The notes under the pieces were generated by a model that worked only from the letters and a program-made list of their open reading frames with translations, searched no databases and was not told the DNA's origin. 25,827 nt of DNA from GCA-2720975 sp964467985 (lineage in GTDB: Bacteria > Planctomycetota > UBA1135 > GCA-002686595). The DNA is taken from assembly GCA_964467985.1 (NCBI GenBank), contig CAYXTP010000023.1, positions 1-25,827 of the forward strand. Reading direction: 5' to 3'. Of this stretch, positions 6,078-13,799 are shown piece after piece (position 1 is the stretch's first letter; every line of letters begins with the position of its first letter). Both the position numbers and the translations under genes were made by a program.

Positions 6078-6874
6078 GGAGTGTCCCGATCAGGGGCTGT
6101 GGGCGAAATCGGCAAGCGGATCAGGCGCGCACGCATCCAGCGCACGGCCAACAGGTCCTTGAACGCACGCCAGGCGCGGTTGCGTACGCCGTACTTGCTG
6201 ACACCGGCCACTCGTGGATGGTGCGACACGGGGTGCTCGATGACCGAGTATCCGTGGTAGCGCAGGAGGGTCGGAAAGAACCGGTGCATGCCCTCAAAAA
6301 GCGGAATGGCTTGGATGGCTTCGGCGCGGAAGACCTTCAGGGAACAGCCGGTGTCGCGGATCGAGTCGCCGCTGATGGAATTGCGAATGCGGTTGGCAAT
6401 GCGCGAGCTGATGCGGCGCAGCCAGTTGTCCTGTCGGCGTTGGCGGTAGCCCACCACCGCATCGTGTTCGCCCAGGGCCTCGATCATCGCCGGCAGATCC
6501 CCGGCGTCGTTTTGCAGGTCCGAATCAAGCGTCGCGATCAACTCGCCGCGCGCACTGGCGATGCCGGCGGCCATGGCAGCGGTCTGGCCGCAATTGTGGG
6601 CGAAGTAGACGGGGCGCACGCGCTCATCGGCCGCGGCCAACTCGGCCAGCAGCGCGGTGGAGCCGTCGTGGCTGCCATCGTCCACGAGAACGATCTCCCA
6701 GTCCGTCGAATCGGCGAAAACCTCCACGGCGCGCTCCGTGAGCCGGCGCAGGTTTTGCACCTCGTTGTAGACCGGGGCGACCAGACTCAGGCGCAGTGTC
6801 GTCTCGGGTTGCTGGGGCCAACTGCGTGCGGGGACGTACGCCGGAGCTTTGGTCGAAGGGAGGAAGGATTGCAT
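6074..6874 (-). CDS. GT2 glycosyltransferase (polyprenyl-phosphate sugar synthase type, ArnC/DPM1-like)
   Basis: A 266-residue cytoplasmic GT-A glycosyltransferase. Motifs in order are LVAPVYNE (31-38), IVLVDDGSHDGS (61-72), the metal-binding LDSDLQND (116-123) and DTGCSLKVFRAEA (174-186), the last typical of dolichol/undecaprenyl-phosphate sugar synthases. No C-terminal transmembrane helices are seen, unlike ArnC, so it resembles the short DPM1-like class. It would charge a polyprenyl phosphate carrier with a sugar for transfer outside the inner membrane. ATG at 6874 is chosen because sequence further upstream in frame (to 7033) has no family similarity and would run into the divergent gene. 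The TGA stop overlaps the GTG start of the LAB_N gene. The sugar cannot be deduced. Confidence 0.9.
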   Translation of the reverse strand: MQSFLPSTKAPAYVPARSWPQQPETTLRLSLVAPVYNEVQNLRRLTERAVEVFADSTDWEIVLVDDGSHDGSTALLAELAAADERVRPVYFAHNCGQTAAMAAGIASARGELIATLDSDLQNDAGDLPAMIEALGEHDAVVGYRQRRQDNWLRRISSRIANRIRNSISGDSIRDTGCSLKVFRAEAIQAIPLFEGMHRFFPTLLRYHGYSVIEHPVSHHPRVAGVSKYGVRNRAWRAFKDLLAVRWMRARLIRLPISPTAPDRDTP

Positions 6875-7026
6875 GCAGCGCGGCCATGGGGGCCGAATGG
6901 CAGTATTGGCACGGGGACCGTCCAAGGCAACGGGCCATTGGGCGAACCGCAAGTACAAGGGGCAGAGATCGATGGCGCGGGGCGCTAGGATCGTGGCACC
7001 AGGGGTCGCCCGGACCCGTGCGCCCC
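6875..7026. promoter_or_regulatory. Divergent intergenic region between GT2 and ArnT-like genes
   Basis: These 152 bases separate two divergent genes of one apparent pathway and should hold promoters for both. On the plus strand TAGGAT (6986-6991) sits 35 bases before the ArnT-like ATG and is a fair -10 candidate, but no convincing -35 lies 17 bases upstream. I see no clear operator palindrome. Confidence 0.3.
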
Positions 7027-8640
7027 ATGACAAGCTCCTCTCCGACTATTGACTCCAGCGCGGAGACACGCGGCGGCGTTCCGGCCTGGGGCTGGATGCT
7101 CTTGCCCCTGGTGGCCTCCGCTTTGATGCGCGATTTGTGGGCGCCCGACGAGCCGCGCTATGCGGAGGTGGCGCGGGAGGCCTACGGCCAGGGCGGACTC
7201 TTGGTGATGCACCTCTGTGACGCCATCTATCCCGACAAACCGCCGCTCGTGTATTGGTTGTCCGGACTGTTCGGTTCCCTATTCGGATGGCACGAATTCT
7301 GGTTGCGCGTACCGTCCCTGCTGGCCACTGCGGGTACAGCTTGGTGTGTGGCTCTCCTTGCTCGCCGTTGGTGGGGAGAGGCAGAGGCGCGTTGGGCTCC
7401 GGCCCTGTTCTTGACCACCGCCATGGCGACCGAGATCGGCGCGCGCTTGCAGTTAGACCCGGTCCTGACTTTCTTGTGCACGGCCGGATTGTTGGTTTTG
7501 GATTCAGAGGCGCGCGATGTAACCCAACGGCGGCGACAGGTTTGGTTGGCCGGCGCCCTCGTGGGATTGGCTGCTCTGGCCAAGGGGCCCGTGGCGTTTG
7601 TTCACGTGGGCTTGCCTTGGGCCCTCTGGCTGCGCTTCTCGAAGCGTGCATCGTCGAGTGAGGCGACGAGACCTTCAGCCGGGAAGGCCGTGGGTTGGGG
7701 TGCCGCCCTGTTGGCACTGGCCATTCCCTTGACCTGGGCCCTCAGTGCCTCCCTGGCCGAGCCGGCGCTCTTCGAGGAACTGTTCTACGGACAACACGTG
7801 GGTCGCGTGGCCCGCGGGACCCAACACGGCGGTCCCTTTTGGAAGCACTTGACGCGACTGCCCCTGCTGCTCTTGCCCTGGACGCCGATCGTGATCATGG
7901 GTGTGCGCTTGGCCTGGACTCGACGCATGGATGCGGGGCTCGTGAAGGCGGGGCTTTGGTTCGGGGTGCTGCTCGGTTTCTTTTCCGCCATCGGGCCCAA
8001 GCGCGACCTGTATCTCTTGCCCGCTTACCCGGCCTTGGCCTTGCTAGGTGCCCGAGCTTGGTGCCTTGTCGTCACCGAGCGCGCGCGCGCCCACCGTGTA
8101 CAACTGTGGACGGCCGTGCTGCTGTTCGCCGTGTTGGGCGCGGCCCTAGTCGCCGCCCCGCACTTCGTCGAGATTCCAGCGATGATTGAGGGTGCCGCCT
8201 GGCGCGGGGGCCTGACAGGCGGCGTGTTCCTGTTCGGTGCCCTGTGGATGTTTGCTGGACGCGCGGGCAATTCCGTCTGGGGCGCCCGCCTGCTATGGAG
8301 TTGGTGCGCCGCGGCCACTGTCTTGGCCCTCGTCATCTTCCCCGCTATCAACCCGATCAAGTCCGGCCGCACCCTGGCCGCTGTGATCGCTGCGCGCCCC
8401 GAAAAGCCGAGCGTGATTCCCTGTGTTGGCGTTCAGCCGGAGGCCTACCGTTTCTACGCGGGGGTGCCCACGGTGCGCGGCGGTCTGCAGGAGGCTCGTG
8501 ATGCTGGGGGTCCCTTTCTCGGTCTCATACGCATTGACAATTGGGAGGCCATGGGTGCGGAGAGCCAAGCGCGATTTGAAATTCTGTACCGACGCCAGGT
8601 AGGGGGACGAGAAGTCCTGCTCTTGGGTGTTGGGAGCTAG
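7027..8640 (+). CDS. ArnT/PMT-family lipid-linked sugar glycosyltransferase (GT-C)
   Basis: A 537-residue GT-C membrane enzyme of the PMT_2/ArnT kind, which moves a sugar from polyprenyl phosphate onto an acceptor on the periplasmic side. The first helix (about 21-35) is followed by the periplasmic catalytic motif APDEPRYAEVAREA (39-52), then PDKPPLVYWL and a long run of helices. ALAKGPVAF and GPKRDLYLLPAYPALALLGA are standard ArnT-family landmarks. ATG at 7027 is used because the frame upstream overlaps the divergent GT2 gene and looks non-coding. The C-terminal ~150 residues form a soluble domain. The acceptor could be lipid A, another lipid or a protein. With the GT2 and LAB_N genes it forms a plausible sugar-activation and transfer set. 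Confidence 0.9.
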   Translation: MTSSSPTIDSSAETRGGVPAWGWMLLPLVASALMRDLWAPDEPRYAEVAREAYGQGGLLVMHLCDAIYPDKPPLVYWLSGLFGSLFGWHEFWLRVPSLLATAGTAWCVALLARRWWGEAEARWAPALFLTTAMATEIGARLQLDPVLTFLCTAGLLVLDSEARDVTQRRRQVWLAGALVGLAALAKGPVAFVHVGLPWALWLRFSKRASSSEATRPSAGKAVGWGAALLALAIPLTWALSASLAEPALFEELFYGQHVGRVARGTQHGGPFWKHLTRLPLLLLPWTPIVIMGVRLAWTRRMDAGLVKAGLWFGVLLGFFSAIGPKRDLYLLPAYPALALLGARAWCLVVTERARAHRVQLWTAVLLFAVLGAALVAAPHFVEIPAMIEGAAWRGGLTGGVFLFGALWMFAGRAGNSVWGARLLWSWCAAATVLALVIFPAINPIKSGRTLAAVIAARPEKPSVIPCVGVQPEAYRFYAGVPTVRGGLQEARDAGGPFLGLIRIDNWEAMGAESQARFEILYRRQVGGREVLLLGVGS

Positions 8641-8796
8641 ACTTTCCTTCGGGCTTTTCGCGTCGAACGAATCCGTGTCACAGGCTCAACAGCCGCGGGA
8701 AGGCCCCACCGCGAGCCGTTTGCCGCCTGCTCCGCCCTACCCGAGCGGCCCCAGCTCTTCCTGAACGGGGCGAATTCTCTTTCGCCGTGAACTCCC
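8641..8796. other. Intergenic stretch with a short hairpin
   Basis: No gene is evident here. A perfect 6-bp inverted repeat (GGCGAA, loop ttctct, TTCGCC, 8769-8786) lies 10 bases before the ATG of the small cysteine-rich ORF. It has no T-run and is not a convincing terminator. It could fold in the 5' leader of the next gene. Confidence 0.3.
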
Positions 8797-9051
8797 ATGG
8801 AGAAAGCCATTCTCTCCCTCAGCCCGCTTGCCTTCGCGATCCCTGCCAGTTGCGGCTCCACTCGTTCGTCCGTCTTGGATTGCCCCGAGTGCGGTTTGAC
8901 CATGGGTTCGCCCGGTTGCTGCCAAGAACACATGGCCGACGGGGCCGCTCAGTGTGCCTGCGGAGAGGTCAAAGGTAGCGATGCTCCCTGTGACGAAACG
9001 GCCGCGCGCTGGGGGACAAGGAATTCAAGGTGCCTCCTGGGAGCGGCGTAG
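8797..9051 (+). CDS. Small cysteine-rich putative secreted or lipoprotein
   Basis: An 84-codon ORF, first ATG after an in-frame stop. It has a hydrophobic start (AILSLSPLAFAIPASCGS) that could be a weak lipoprotein signal with C19, although the charged n-region is poor and the -3 residue is Pro. It then carries a cysteine cluster: CPECG, GCC, CAC and a further single C, eight cysteines between residues 19 and 64, with His and acidic residues between. This suggests metal binding or disulfides. The last ~12 codons lie inside a family-2 repeat (ggaattcaaggtgcctcc), so the original C-terminus has probably been replaced. Codon use is moderately coding-like. No family recognised. It is a candidate only. 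Confidence 0.4.
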   Translation: MEKAILSLSPLAFAIPASCGSTRSSVLDCPECGLTMGSPGCCQEHMADGAAQCACGEVKGSDAPCDETAARWGTRNSRCLLGAA

Positions 9052-9095
9052 GCTTGGGCGGTACCCGATCCCAGTTCCTCAACCCTGGCAGGAAG
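9011..9095 (+). repeat. Family-2 dispersed repeat, copy A
   Basis: About 85 bases closely match 25675-25760: ggaattcaa(a/g)gtgcctc, ggagcggcgtaggct, acccgatcccag and ctcaac-ctggca-gaa appear in the same order and spacing. The copy overlaps the 3' end of the small cysteine-rich ORF and lies upstream of the trp operon. It shares no sequence with family 1. Confidence 0.7.
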
Positions 9096-9234
9096 GGGAA
9101 GACTAGCTCCCCGGTCTCCCCAGGGGCTTGGTTGCTGTCCCATGAAGCCGAGCACAGCACCGGCCAGAACATCGATGTGGCCGGGGGCCGGATGCTCTAA
9201 GCTGGACCGTTTTCCCTGTCCCTTTCACGACCCC
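9096..9234 (+). promoter_or_regulatory. Region upstream of the trp operon
   Basis: This should contain the trp promoter. TAAGCT (9198-9203) could be a -10 box 31 bases before the GTG at 9235, but there is no good -35. A 5-bp inverted repeat (GGGGA/TCCCC) lies near 9108-9125. I see no leader peptide with consecutive Trp codons and no clear attenuator, T-box or TrpR-type operator. Confidence 0.2.
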
Positions 9235-10734
9235 GTGCTCATCTCCCTTCAGACGTCTAGCGCCGACGATGCTGACCGTCAGCGGCTGTGCTGGGCCGTT
9301 CACCCCGCCGACCTCTTCACTCCCGTGCGAGCGTTTCGCGCCCTGCGCGCCTCGGGTCATCACGCGTGCTTGCTCGAGTCGGTGGAGGGGCCTGCGCGCC
9401 TGGCCCGTTGGTCGTTTGTGGGCGTGGATCCAGATGCCCATTTTCGGGGCGCGAGCCAGGGCTGCAGCCTGAGTACTGAGGCGGGGACCGAAAGTCTGTC
9501 GGGACCCAGTCACATCGCCCTGCGCGAAGCCGCTAAACGTTTTGCAACCCCGCCCGCGAACCAAGCAGGTCTGCCGCCATTTACGGGTGGCTGGATCGGC
9601 TGCTTCACCTACGAGTGGGCCAGCAGCCTCGAACCCACCGTGGCCGTTCCCGAGCACGATCCCCACGGGTTGGGTGAGGCCATTTTTGACCACTACTCGG
9701 ACCTGGTGGCCTTCGACCACGCTTCGCAACGTCTGATCCTCCTGGCCGGGTGCCCCAACGGGGCCGCCGACTACGAAGCCGCGCGCCAGCGCCTGGAACG
9801 ACTGGCAGCAGATCTCCTTTCGGACGCGGGGAGCCAGCAGGGTTTTGCGCTACTCGAGCCTGAGCCACGTGCGCAGACCACCCGCTCCCGCTACGAAGAG
9901 GGCGTCGAGCGTTTGCGCAGTGAAATCGGTCAGGGCGAGATCTTCCAAGCCGTGCTCAGCCAGCGTTTTGAGCAGCGCTACGAGGGCGATCCGTTCATGC
10001 TCTACCGGGCCCTGCGCCTGGTGAACTCAGCACCGCACATGTTTTTCTTCGAGGCGGACGGGTTGACCCTGGTGGGCTCTTCCCCTGAGCGCCTGGCTTC
10101 ACTCACCGGCCGCCGCGCTCAAGTCGTGCCCATCGCCGGGACCCGACCGCGGGGTTCGGATTCAAGTCAGGACGAGGCCCTGGCGGCCGAGTTGTTGGCC
10201 GACACCAAGGAACGCGCCGAGCACGACATGCTCGTGGACCTGGCGCGCAATGACCTGGGGCGCGTGGCGCGCATCGGGTCGGTGGCTGTAAAGGAATATG
10301 GCGTACTGGAGAAGTTCCCGGCGGTCCAGCACCTGGTCAGCCGCGTGGAGGCCGAGTTGGCCAGCGGTCGCGACGCATTGGATCTGTTGGCCGCAACCTT
10401 CCCCGCAGGCACGGTGAGCGGTGCACCCAAGGTACGCGCGATGCAACTCATCGCGGAACTCGAAGGCTCACGCCGGGGGCCCTACGCAGGTGCCTTCGGT
10501 TACCTCGATGGCGCCGGCAATCTGGACATGGCCATAGCGATCCGAACCCTGTTCTTGCAAGGGGACACGATTCACATCCAGGCGGGTGCCGGTGTGGTGT
10601 TTGATTCCGTCCCAGAGATGGAATTTGAAGAAACCCTGCACAAGTCCAAGGCCCTCTTCCAGGCCATCGAAATGGCGGCCTCGCCCGCTTTCCAGCCAGA
10701 GCCCTCTCCCAGCACCCAGGGGGTGGGCGTGTGA
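9235..10734 (+). CDS. trpE: Anthranilate synthase component I
   Basis: 499 residues from the GTG at 9235. The protein converts chorismate to anthranilate, using ammonia supplied by TrpG. The N-terminal domain has LLES (46-49), the conserved Trp-feedback site, so it is probably inhibited by tryptophan. The chorismate-binding domain shows IPIAGTRPRG, EKFPAVQHLVSRVEAE, FPAGTVSGAPKVRAMQLI and AGAGVVFDSVPEMEFEET. An ATG at 9142 in the same frame would add 31 residues, but that extension has poor codon use and no TrpE similarity, and a possible -10 lies inside it. Neither start has a Shine-Dalgarno sequence. The TGA stop overlaps the GTG of trpG. First gene of a nine-gene operon. Confidence 0.95.
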   Translation: MLISLQTSSADDADRQRLCWAVHPADLFTPVRAFRALRASGHHACLLESVEGPARLARWSFVGVDPDAHFRGASQGCSLSTEAGTESLSGPSHIALREAAKRFATPPANQAGLPPFTGGWIGCFTYEWASSLEPTVAVPEHDPHGLGEAIFDHYSDLVAFDHASQRLILLAGCPNGAADYEAARQRLERLAADLLSDAGSQQGFALLEPEPRAQTTRSRYEEGVERLRSEIGQGEIFQAVLSQRFEQRYEGDPFMLYRALRLVNSAPHMFFFEADGLTLVGSSPERLASLTGRRAQVVPIAGTRPRGSDSSQDEALAAELLADTKERAEHDMLVDLARNDLGRVARIGSVAVKEYGVLEKFPAVQHLVSRVEAELASGRDALDLLAATFPAGTVSGAPKVRAMQLIAELEGSRRGPYAGAFGYLDGAGNLDMAIAIRTLFLQGDTIHIQAGAGVVFDSVPEMEFEETLHKSKALFQAIEMAASPAFQPEPSPSTQGVGV

Positions 10735-11318
10735 TCCTGCTGATCGACAACTACGATTCGTTTGCTTTCAACCTGTACCAATCCTTGGCAGGCATGGGAG
10801 CCCACGTGGAGGTGGTGCGCAACGATGTCTCGTCGGTCGAGGCCCTGCTGAGTGAAGCTCCCACCGCGATCGTCTTGTCCCCGGGACCGGGTCGCCCCAA
10901 GGACGCGGGCGTCTGTCTCGAGCTTCTCCGAGCCCTGCCCGTCGGCCTGCCTGTGCTGGGAGTTTGCTTGGGTCACCAGTCCCTGGTGGAGTTCTACGGT
11001 GGATGCCTCGAGGTGGACAAGGGTCCCGTACACGGCAAGGCCAGCTTGGTGCACCACGACGGTCTGGGGCTCTTCAAGGGACTGCCCAGCCCCTTTCCCT
11101 GCGGGCGCTACCACTCCCTGCGAGCCGTACGCGCCCAGTTGCCCGCCAGCTTGGATTTGAGGGCCTGGACCGAAGCCGGAGATGTGATGGCCGTGCAGCA
11201 CGAGCAGGAGCCGCACTTCGGTGTTCAGTTTCATCCCGAGTCCATCCTCACCCCCCAGGGTGATCAACTCCTGTCCAAGTTCCTCTCCTTGGCGGGCGAG
11301 CCGATCTGCGCCCGTTGA
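10731..11318 (+). CDS. trpG: Anthranilate synthase glutamine amidotransferase subunit
   Basis: A 195-residue class I glutamine amidotransferase that feeds ammonia to TrpE. It begins MILLIDNYDSFAFNLYQ, has the oxyanion strand LSPGPGRPKDAG (49-60), nucleophile Cys79 in GVCLGHQ, and His168/Glu170 in FGVQFHPES. The length is that of a stand-alone TrpG with no fused TrpD. GTG at 10731 shares GTGA with the trpE stop. It could also serve p-aminobenzoate synthase (PabA role), since no second copy is visible, but the context makes tryptophan the main role. Confidence 0.95.
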   Translation: MILLIDNYDSFAFNLYQSLAGMGAHVEVVRNDVSSVEALLSEAPTAIVLSPGPGRPKDAGVCLELLRALPVGLPVLGVCLGHQSLVEFYGGCLEVDKGPVHGKASLVHHDGLGLFKGLPSPFPCGRYHSLRAVRAQLPASLDLRAWTEAGDVMAVQHEQEPHFGVQFHPESILTPQGDQLLSKFLSLAGEPICAR

Positions 11319-11320
11319 CC

Positions 11321-12352
11321 ATGGAACTCTCCGAGGCTCTGGCCCTTTCACTGAGCGGACAGTCCCTGACCCGCGACCAGGCTCGGGCCGTGTTTACCGG
11401 CGTCCTGCGGGAGGATTCGGACCCGATCTTGCTGGGAGGTTTCTTGGCTGCCATGGCACAGCGGGGGGAAGATTCCGAGGAGATCATCGGTGCCGCCCAG
11501 GCGCTTCGAGCGGCAGCCGTGCCCTTCGAACACGATTACCCCGAGGCCATTGATACCTGCGGAACGGGCGGTGACGGCCTGGGCAGTTTCAACCTGTCCA
11601 CCGCGGCTGCCATCGTGGCCGCCGCGGCAGGTGCCACGGTCATCAAGCACGGCAACCGTAGCGTCTCCAGCGCCTGCGGATCGGCGGACCTGCTTGAGAC
11701 CCTTGGGATTCAGTTGGAACTCTCCCCAGGACAGGCGCGCGAGGTGTTGGACGAGGTCGGCATCACCTTTCTTTTTGCGCCCCACTATCATCCGGCCATG
11801 GGCTTCGCGGCGCCCGTTCGTCGAGCACTGGGGGTGCGCACCCTGTTCAATTTCTTGGGACCCCTGTGCAACCCCGGACGCGTGCGGCGTCAGCTGCTGG
11901 GCGTGAGCGACGGTCAACGGGTGCGGGACTTCGCCACGGCCCTCGAAGGCCTGGGTTGCGAGCGCGCCTACGTCGTGCATGGGGCTGGTGGGGCGGATGA
12001 ACTGACCTTGGAAGGCCGCAACCGGGCAATGGCGGTGGGTTCCGCACCTGCCACGGACCTGGATGCGAGCGCGCTGGGATTGGATTCGCGGCCGGTGGCC
12101 GACCTGCGTGGGGGAGACGCCGCCCGGAATGTGGAGCTCTTGGACGGTGTTCTCAGCGGGGAGCCGGGTGCCCTCCTGGATGGCGTGCTGCTCAATGCGT
12201 CGGCGGCTCTGTTGGTGGCCGAGAGGGCGCCCGATGCCCAGGCTGCGCTGGTCCTGGCCCGGGAAGCGATCGCCTCGGGGGCCGCTGCCGATCGACTGCA
12301 GGCCTGGGTGCGCGCCAGTCGGTCCGCCTCTTCGCAAGGAGCTGGGGCCTGA
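11321..12352 (+). CDS. trpD: Anthranilate phosphoribosyltransferase
   Basis: 343 residues from ATG 11321; a TTG at 11315 overlapping the trpG stop (TTGA) would add two residues. It transfers phosphoribose from PRPP to anthranilate. The N-terminal helical domain is followed by DTCGTGGDGLGSFNLSTA (79-96), the PRPP loop, and by KHGNRSVSSACGSADLLE (109-126), both near consensus for the family. Later landmarks are FNFLGPLCNP and YVVHGAGGADEL. Length is normal and the gene looks intact. It is coupled to trpC through TGATG. Confidence 0.95.
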   Translation: MELSEALALSLSGQSLTRDQARAVFTGVLREDSDPILLGGFLAAMAQRGEDSEEIIGAAQALRAAAVPFEHDYPEAIDTCGTGGDGLGSFNLSTAAAIVAAAAGATVIKHGNRSVSSACGSADLLETLGIQLELSPGQAREVLDEVGITFLFAPHYHPAMGFAAPVRRALGVRTLFNFLGPLCNPGRVRRQLLGVSDGQRVRDFATALEGLGCERAYVVHGAGGADELTLEGRNRAMAVGSAPATDLDASALGLDSRPVADLRGGDAARNVELLDGVLSGEPGALLDGVLLNASAALLVAERAPDAQAALVLAREAIASGAAADRLQAWVRASRSASSQGAGA

Positions 12353-13152
12353 TGGACCCGTGCACGGGAACCCGTTTGGATCCCATCCTGACGGACGTGG
12401 CCCAGCGTGCCCGCCTGCGACGGCAAACAATGAGTCTGTCGGACCTGCGCGCGGAGACGAAGTCCGATCCGGCTCGCGGGTTGCGATTCTTGTCCGCACT
12501 GCGCGCTCCGGGGCTCTCCATCATCGCTGAGTGCAAGCGACGCTCGCCTTCGGCCGGACTCCTCTCGACGGAGACAGACTTGCCCGCGCGCGCCGCAGCC
12601 TACGCCCGAGGAGGTGCCGCAGCCCTATCCGTTCTCACCGAAGAGGACCACTTCGGCGGTCACCCAGAGGACCTCACTGGCCTGGCCCATGTGGGCTTGC
12701 CGCGCCTGCGCAAGGACTTCATCCTGGACGAAGCCATGGTGCTGGAGAGCCTGGCCATGGGTGCCGACGCGGTATTGCTCTTGGCGGTTTGCCTGCCCGA
12801 TGCACTCCTGGGTGAGTTGCTCGAAGTGGCTCGCGGCGTAGGCCTGGGGGCCCTGGTCGAAGTTCACAACGAACGGGAACTGGAGCGGGCCCTGGCGTGT
12901 CAGCCAGACTGTGTGGGTGTCAATGCGCGTGACCTGCGGACCTTCGAAGTGGACCTGGCACGCGTCGACGAGTTCCTACCCCAGGTTCCGCCCGGGGTGC
13001 TGCGCGTGGCGGAGAGTGGCCTGCGCTCCCTGCCCGATCTGCAGCGCGTGCTCGAAGCTGGAGCGGATGCGGCCCTGGTGGGGGAAGCTCTGATGCGCTG
13101 CTCGGATCCGGCAGCGACACTGTCCCAGTGGAACAAAGGTCTGGCGCGGTGA
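12352..13152 (+). CDS. trpC: Indole-3-glycerol phosphate synthase
   Basis: A 266-residue (beta/alpha)8 enzyme that closes the ring of carboxyphenylaminodeoxyribulose phosphate. Conserved features are IIAECKRRSPSAG (57-69, catalytic Lys62), YARGGAAALSVLTEEDHFGG (about 84-103), LRKDFILDE (119-127), GVNARDLRTF and RVAESGL. It is not fused to TrpF, unlike the enterobacterial enzyme. ATG at 12352 overlaps the trpD stop by one base (TGATG), with aaggag about 10 bases upstream. Confidence 0.95.
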   Translation: MDPCTGTRLDPILTDVAQRARLRRQTMSLSDLRAETKSDPARGLRFLSALRAPGLSIIAECKRRSPSAGLLSTETDLPARAAAYARGGAAALSVLTEEDHFGGHPEDLTGLAHVGLPRLRKDFILDEAMVLESLAMGADAVLLLAVCLPDALLGELLEVARGVGLGALVEVHNERELERALACQPDCVGVNARDLRTFEVDLARVDEFLPQVPPGVLRVAESGLRSLPDLQRVLEAGADAALVGEALMRCSDPAATLSQWNKGLAR

Positions 13153-13799
13153 ATTCTGCACCCATCATCAAGGTCTGCGGCTTGTGCCGAGATGAAGACG
13201 TGGACGTGGCATTGGATGCGGGGGCTAACGCCCTGGGTTTCGTGCACCACCCGCCCTCAGCCCGTCACATGGATATCGCACCCTTGGTGGACCTTGTGCA
13301 GCGTGCGACAGACCGAGGACAGGTGAACACGGTCCTGGTCCTGGTGGACGCAGCTCCTGACCAGGCCTGCGCCTGGGCTGAACGTTTGGGAGTTTCCCAT
13401 CTGCAGCTTTGCGGTCGTGAGGACCCCCAGGCCTGGAAGGACGTTGGCCGATCGGTACGCATCCTGCGTCGCGTCTCAGTTCAGTCCTCGGCGCCCGCGG
13501 AGGTGGAAGCCTGGGCGAGCCTGAGCGAGGCCTTTGTACTCGACCACCCTGCCGGACCGGGCGGGACCGGGGCTGCCGTAGATCCCAGTCTGGCGCGCCG
13601 CCTTTCCGCCCTGGGGCCCTGCATTTTGGCCGGTGGATTGGATGGGGACAACGTCACCGCACAGGTGGCTGCCGTGGCCCCGATGGGCGTGGACGCCTCT
13701 TCGCGCCTGGAGAGCGAGCCGGGTATCAAGGACCCTCAGCGCCTGCGCGCTTTTGTCCACGCTGCACGCCGGGCACTTGGTCAGGGGGACGAGACGTGA
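13149..13799 (+). CDS. trpF: Phosphoribosylanthranilate isomerase
   Basis: A 216-residue barrel enzyme that performs the Amadori rearrangement between TrpD and TrpC. It has KVCGLCRDEDVD (8-19, catalytic Cys10), GANALGFVHHPPSAR (25-39), the second catalytic acid Asp132 in FVLDHPAGPGGTG, and the phosphate-binding GVDASSRLESEPGIKD (180-195). The motifs are complete, though this is the most diverged enzyme of the set. GTG at 13149 overlaps the trpC stop (GTGA). A longer frame from ATG 13128 would overlap trpC by more and is not needed. Confidence 0.93.
   Translation: MNSAPIIKVCGLCRDEDVDVALDAGANALGFVHHPPSARHMDIAPLVDLVQRATDRGQVNTVLVLVDAAPDQACAWAERLGVSHLQLCGREDPQAWKDVGRSVRILRRVSVQSSAPAEVEAWASLSEAFVLDHPAGPGGTGAAVDPSLARRLSALGPCILAGGLDGDNVTAQVAAVAPMGVDASSRLESEPGIKDPQRLRAFVHAARRALGQGDET

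Noticed and set aside
8637..8933. 98-codon minus-strand frame antisense to the small cysteine-rich ORF
   Set aside because: Poor codon pattern and no recognisable features; the plus frame has a more protein-like cysteine pattern.
9142..9234. N-terminal extension of TrpE from ATG 9142
   Set aside because: The 31 residues are unlike TrpE, have low third-position GC for this window, and would cover a possible promoter; kept only as an alternative start.
9096..9234. trp attenuator or leader peptide
   Set aside because: No short ORF with clustered TGG codons and no terminator/antiterminator pair with a T-run.
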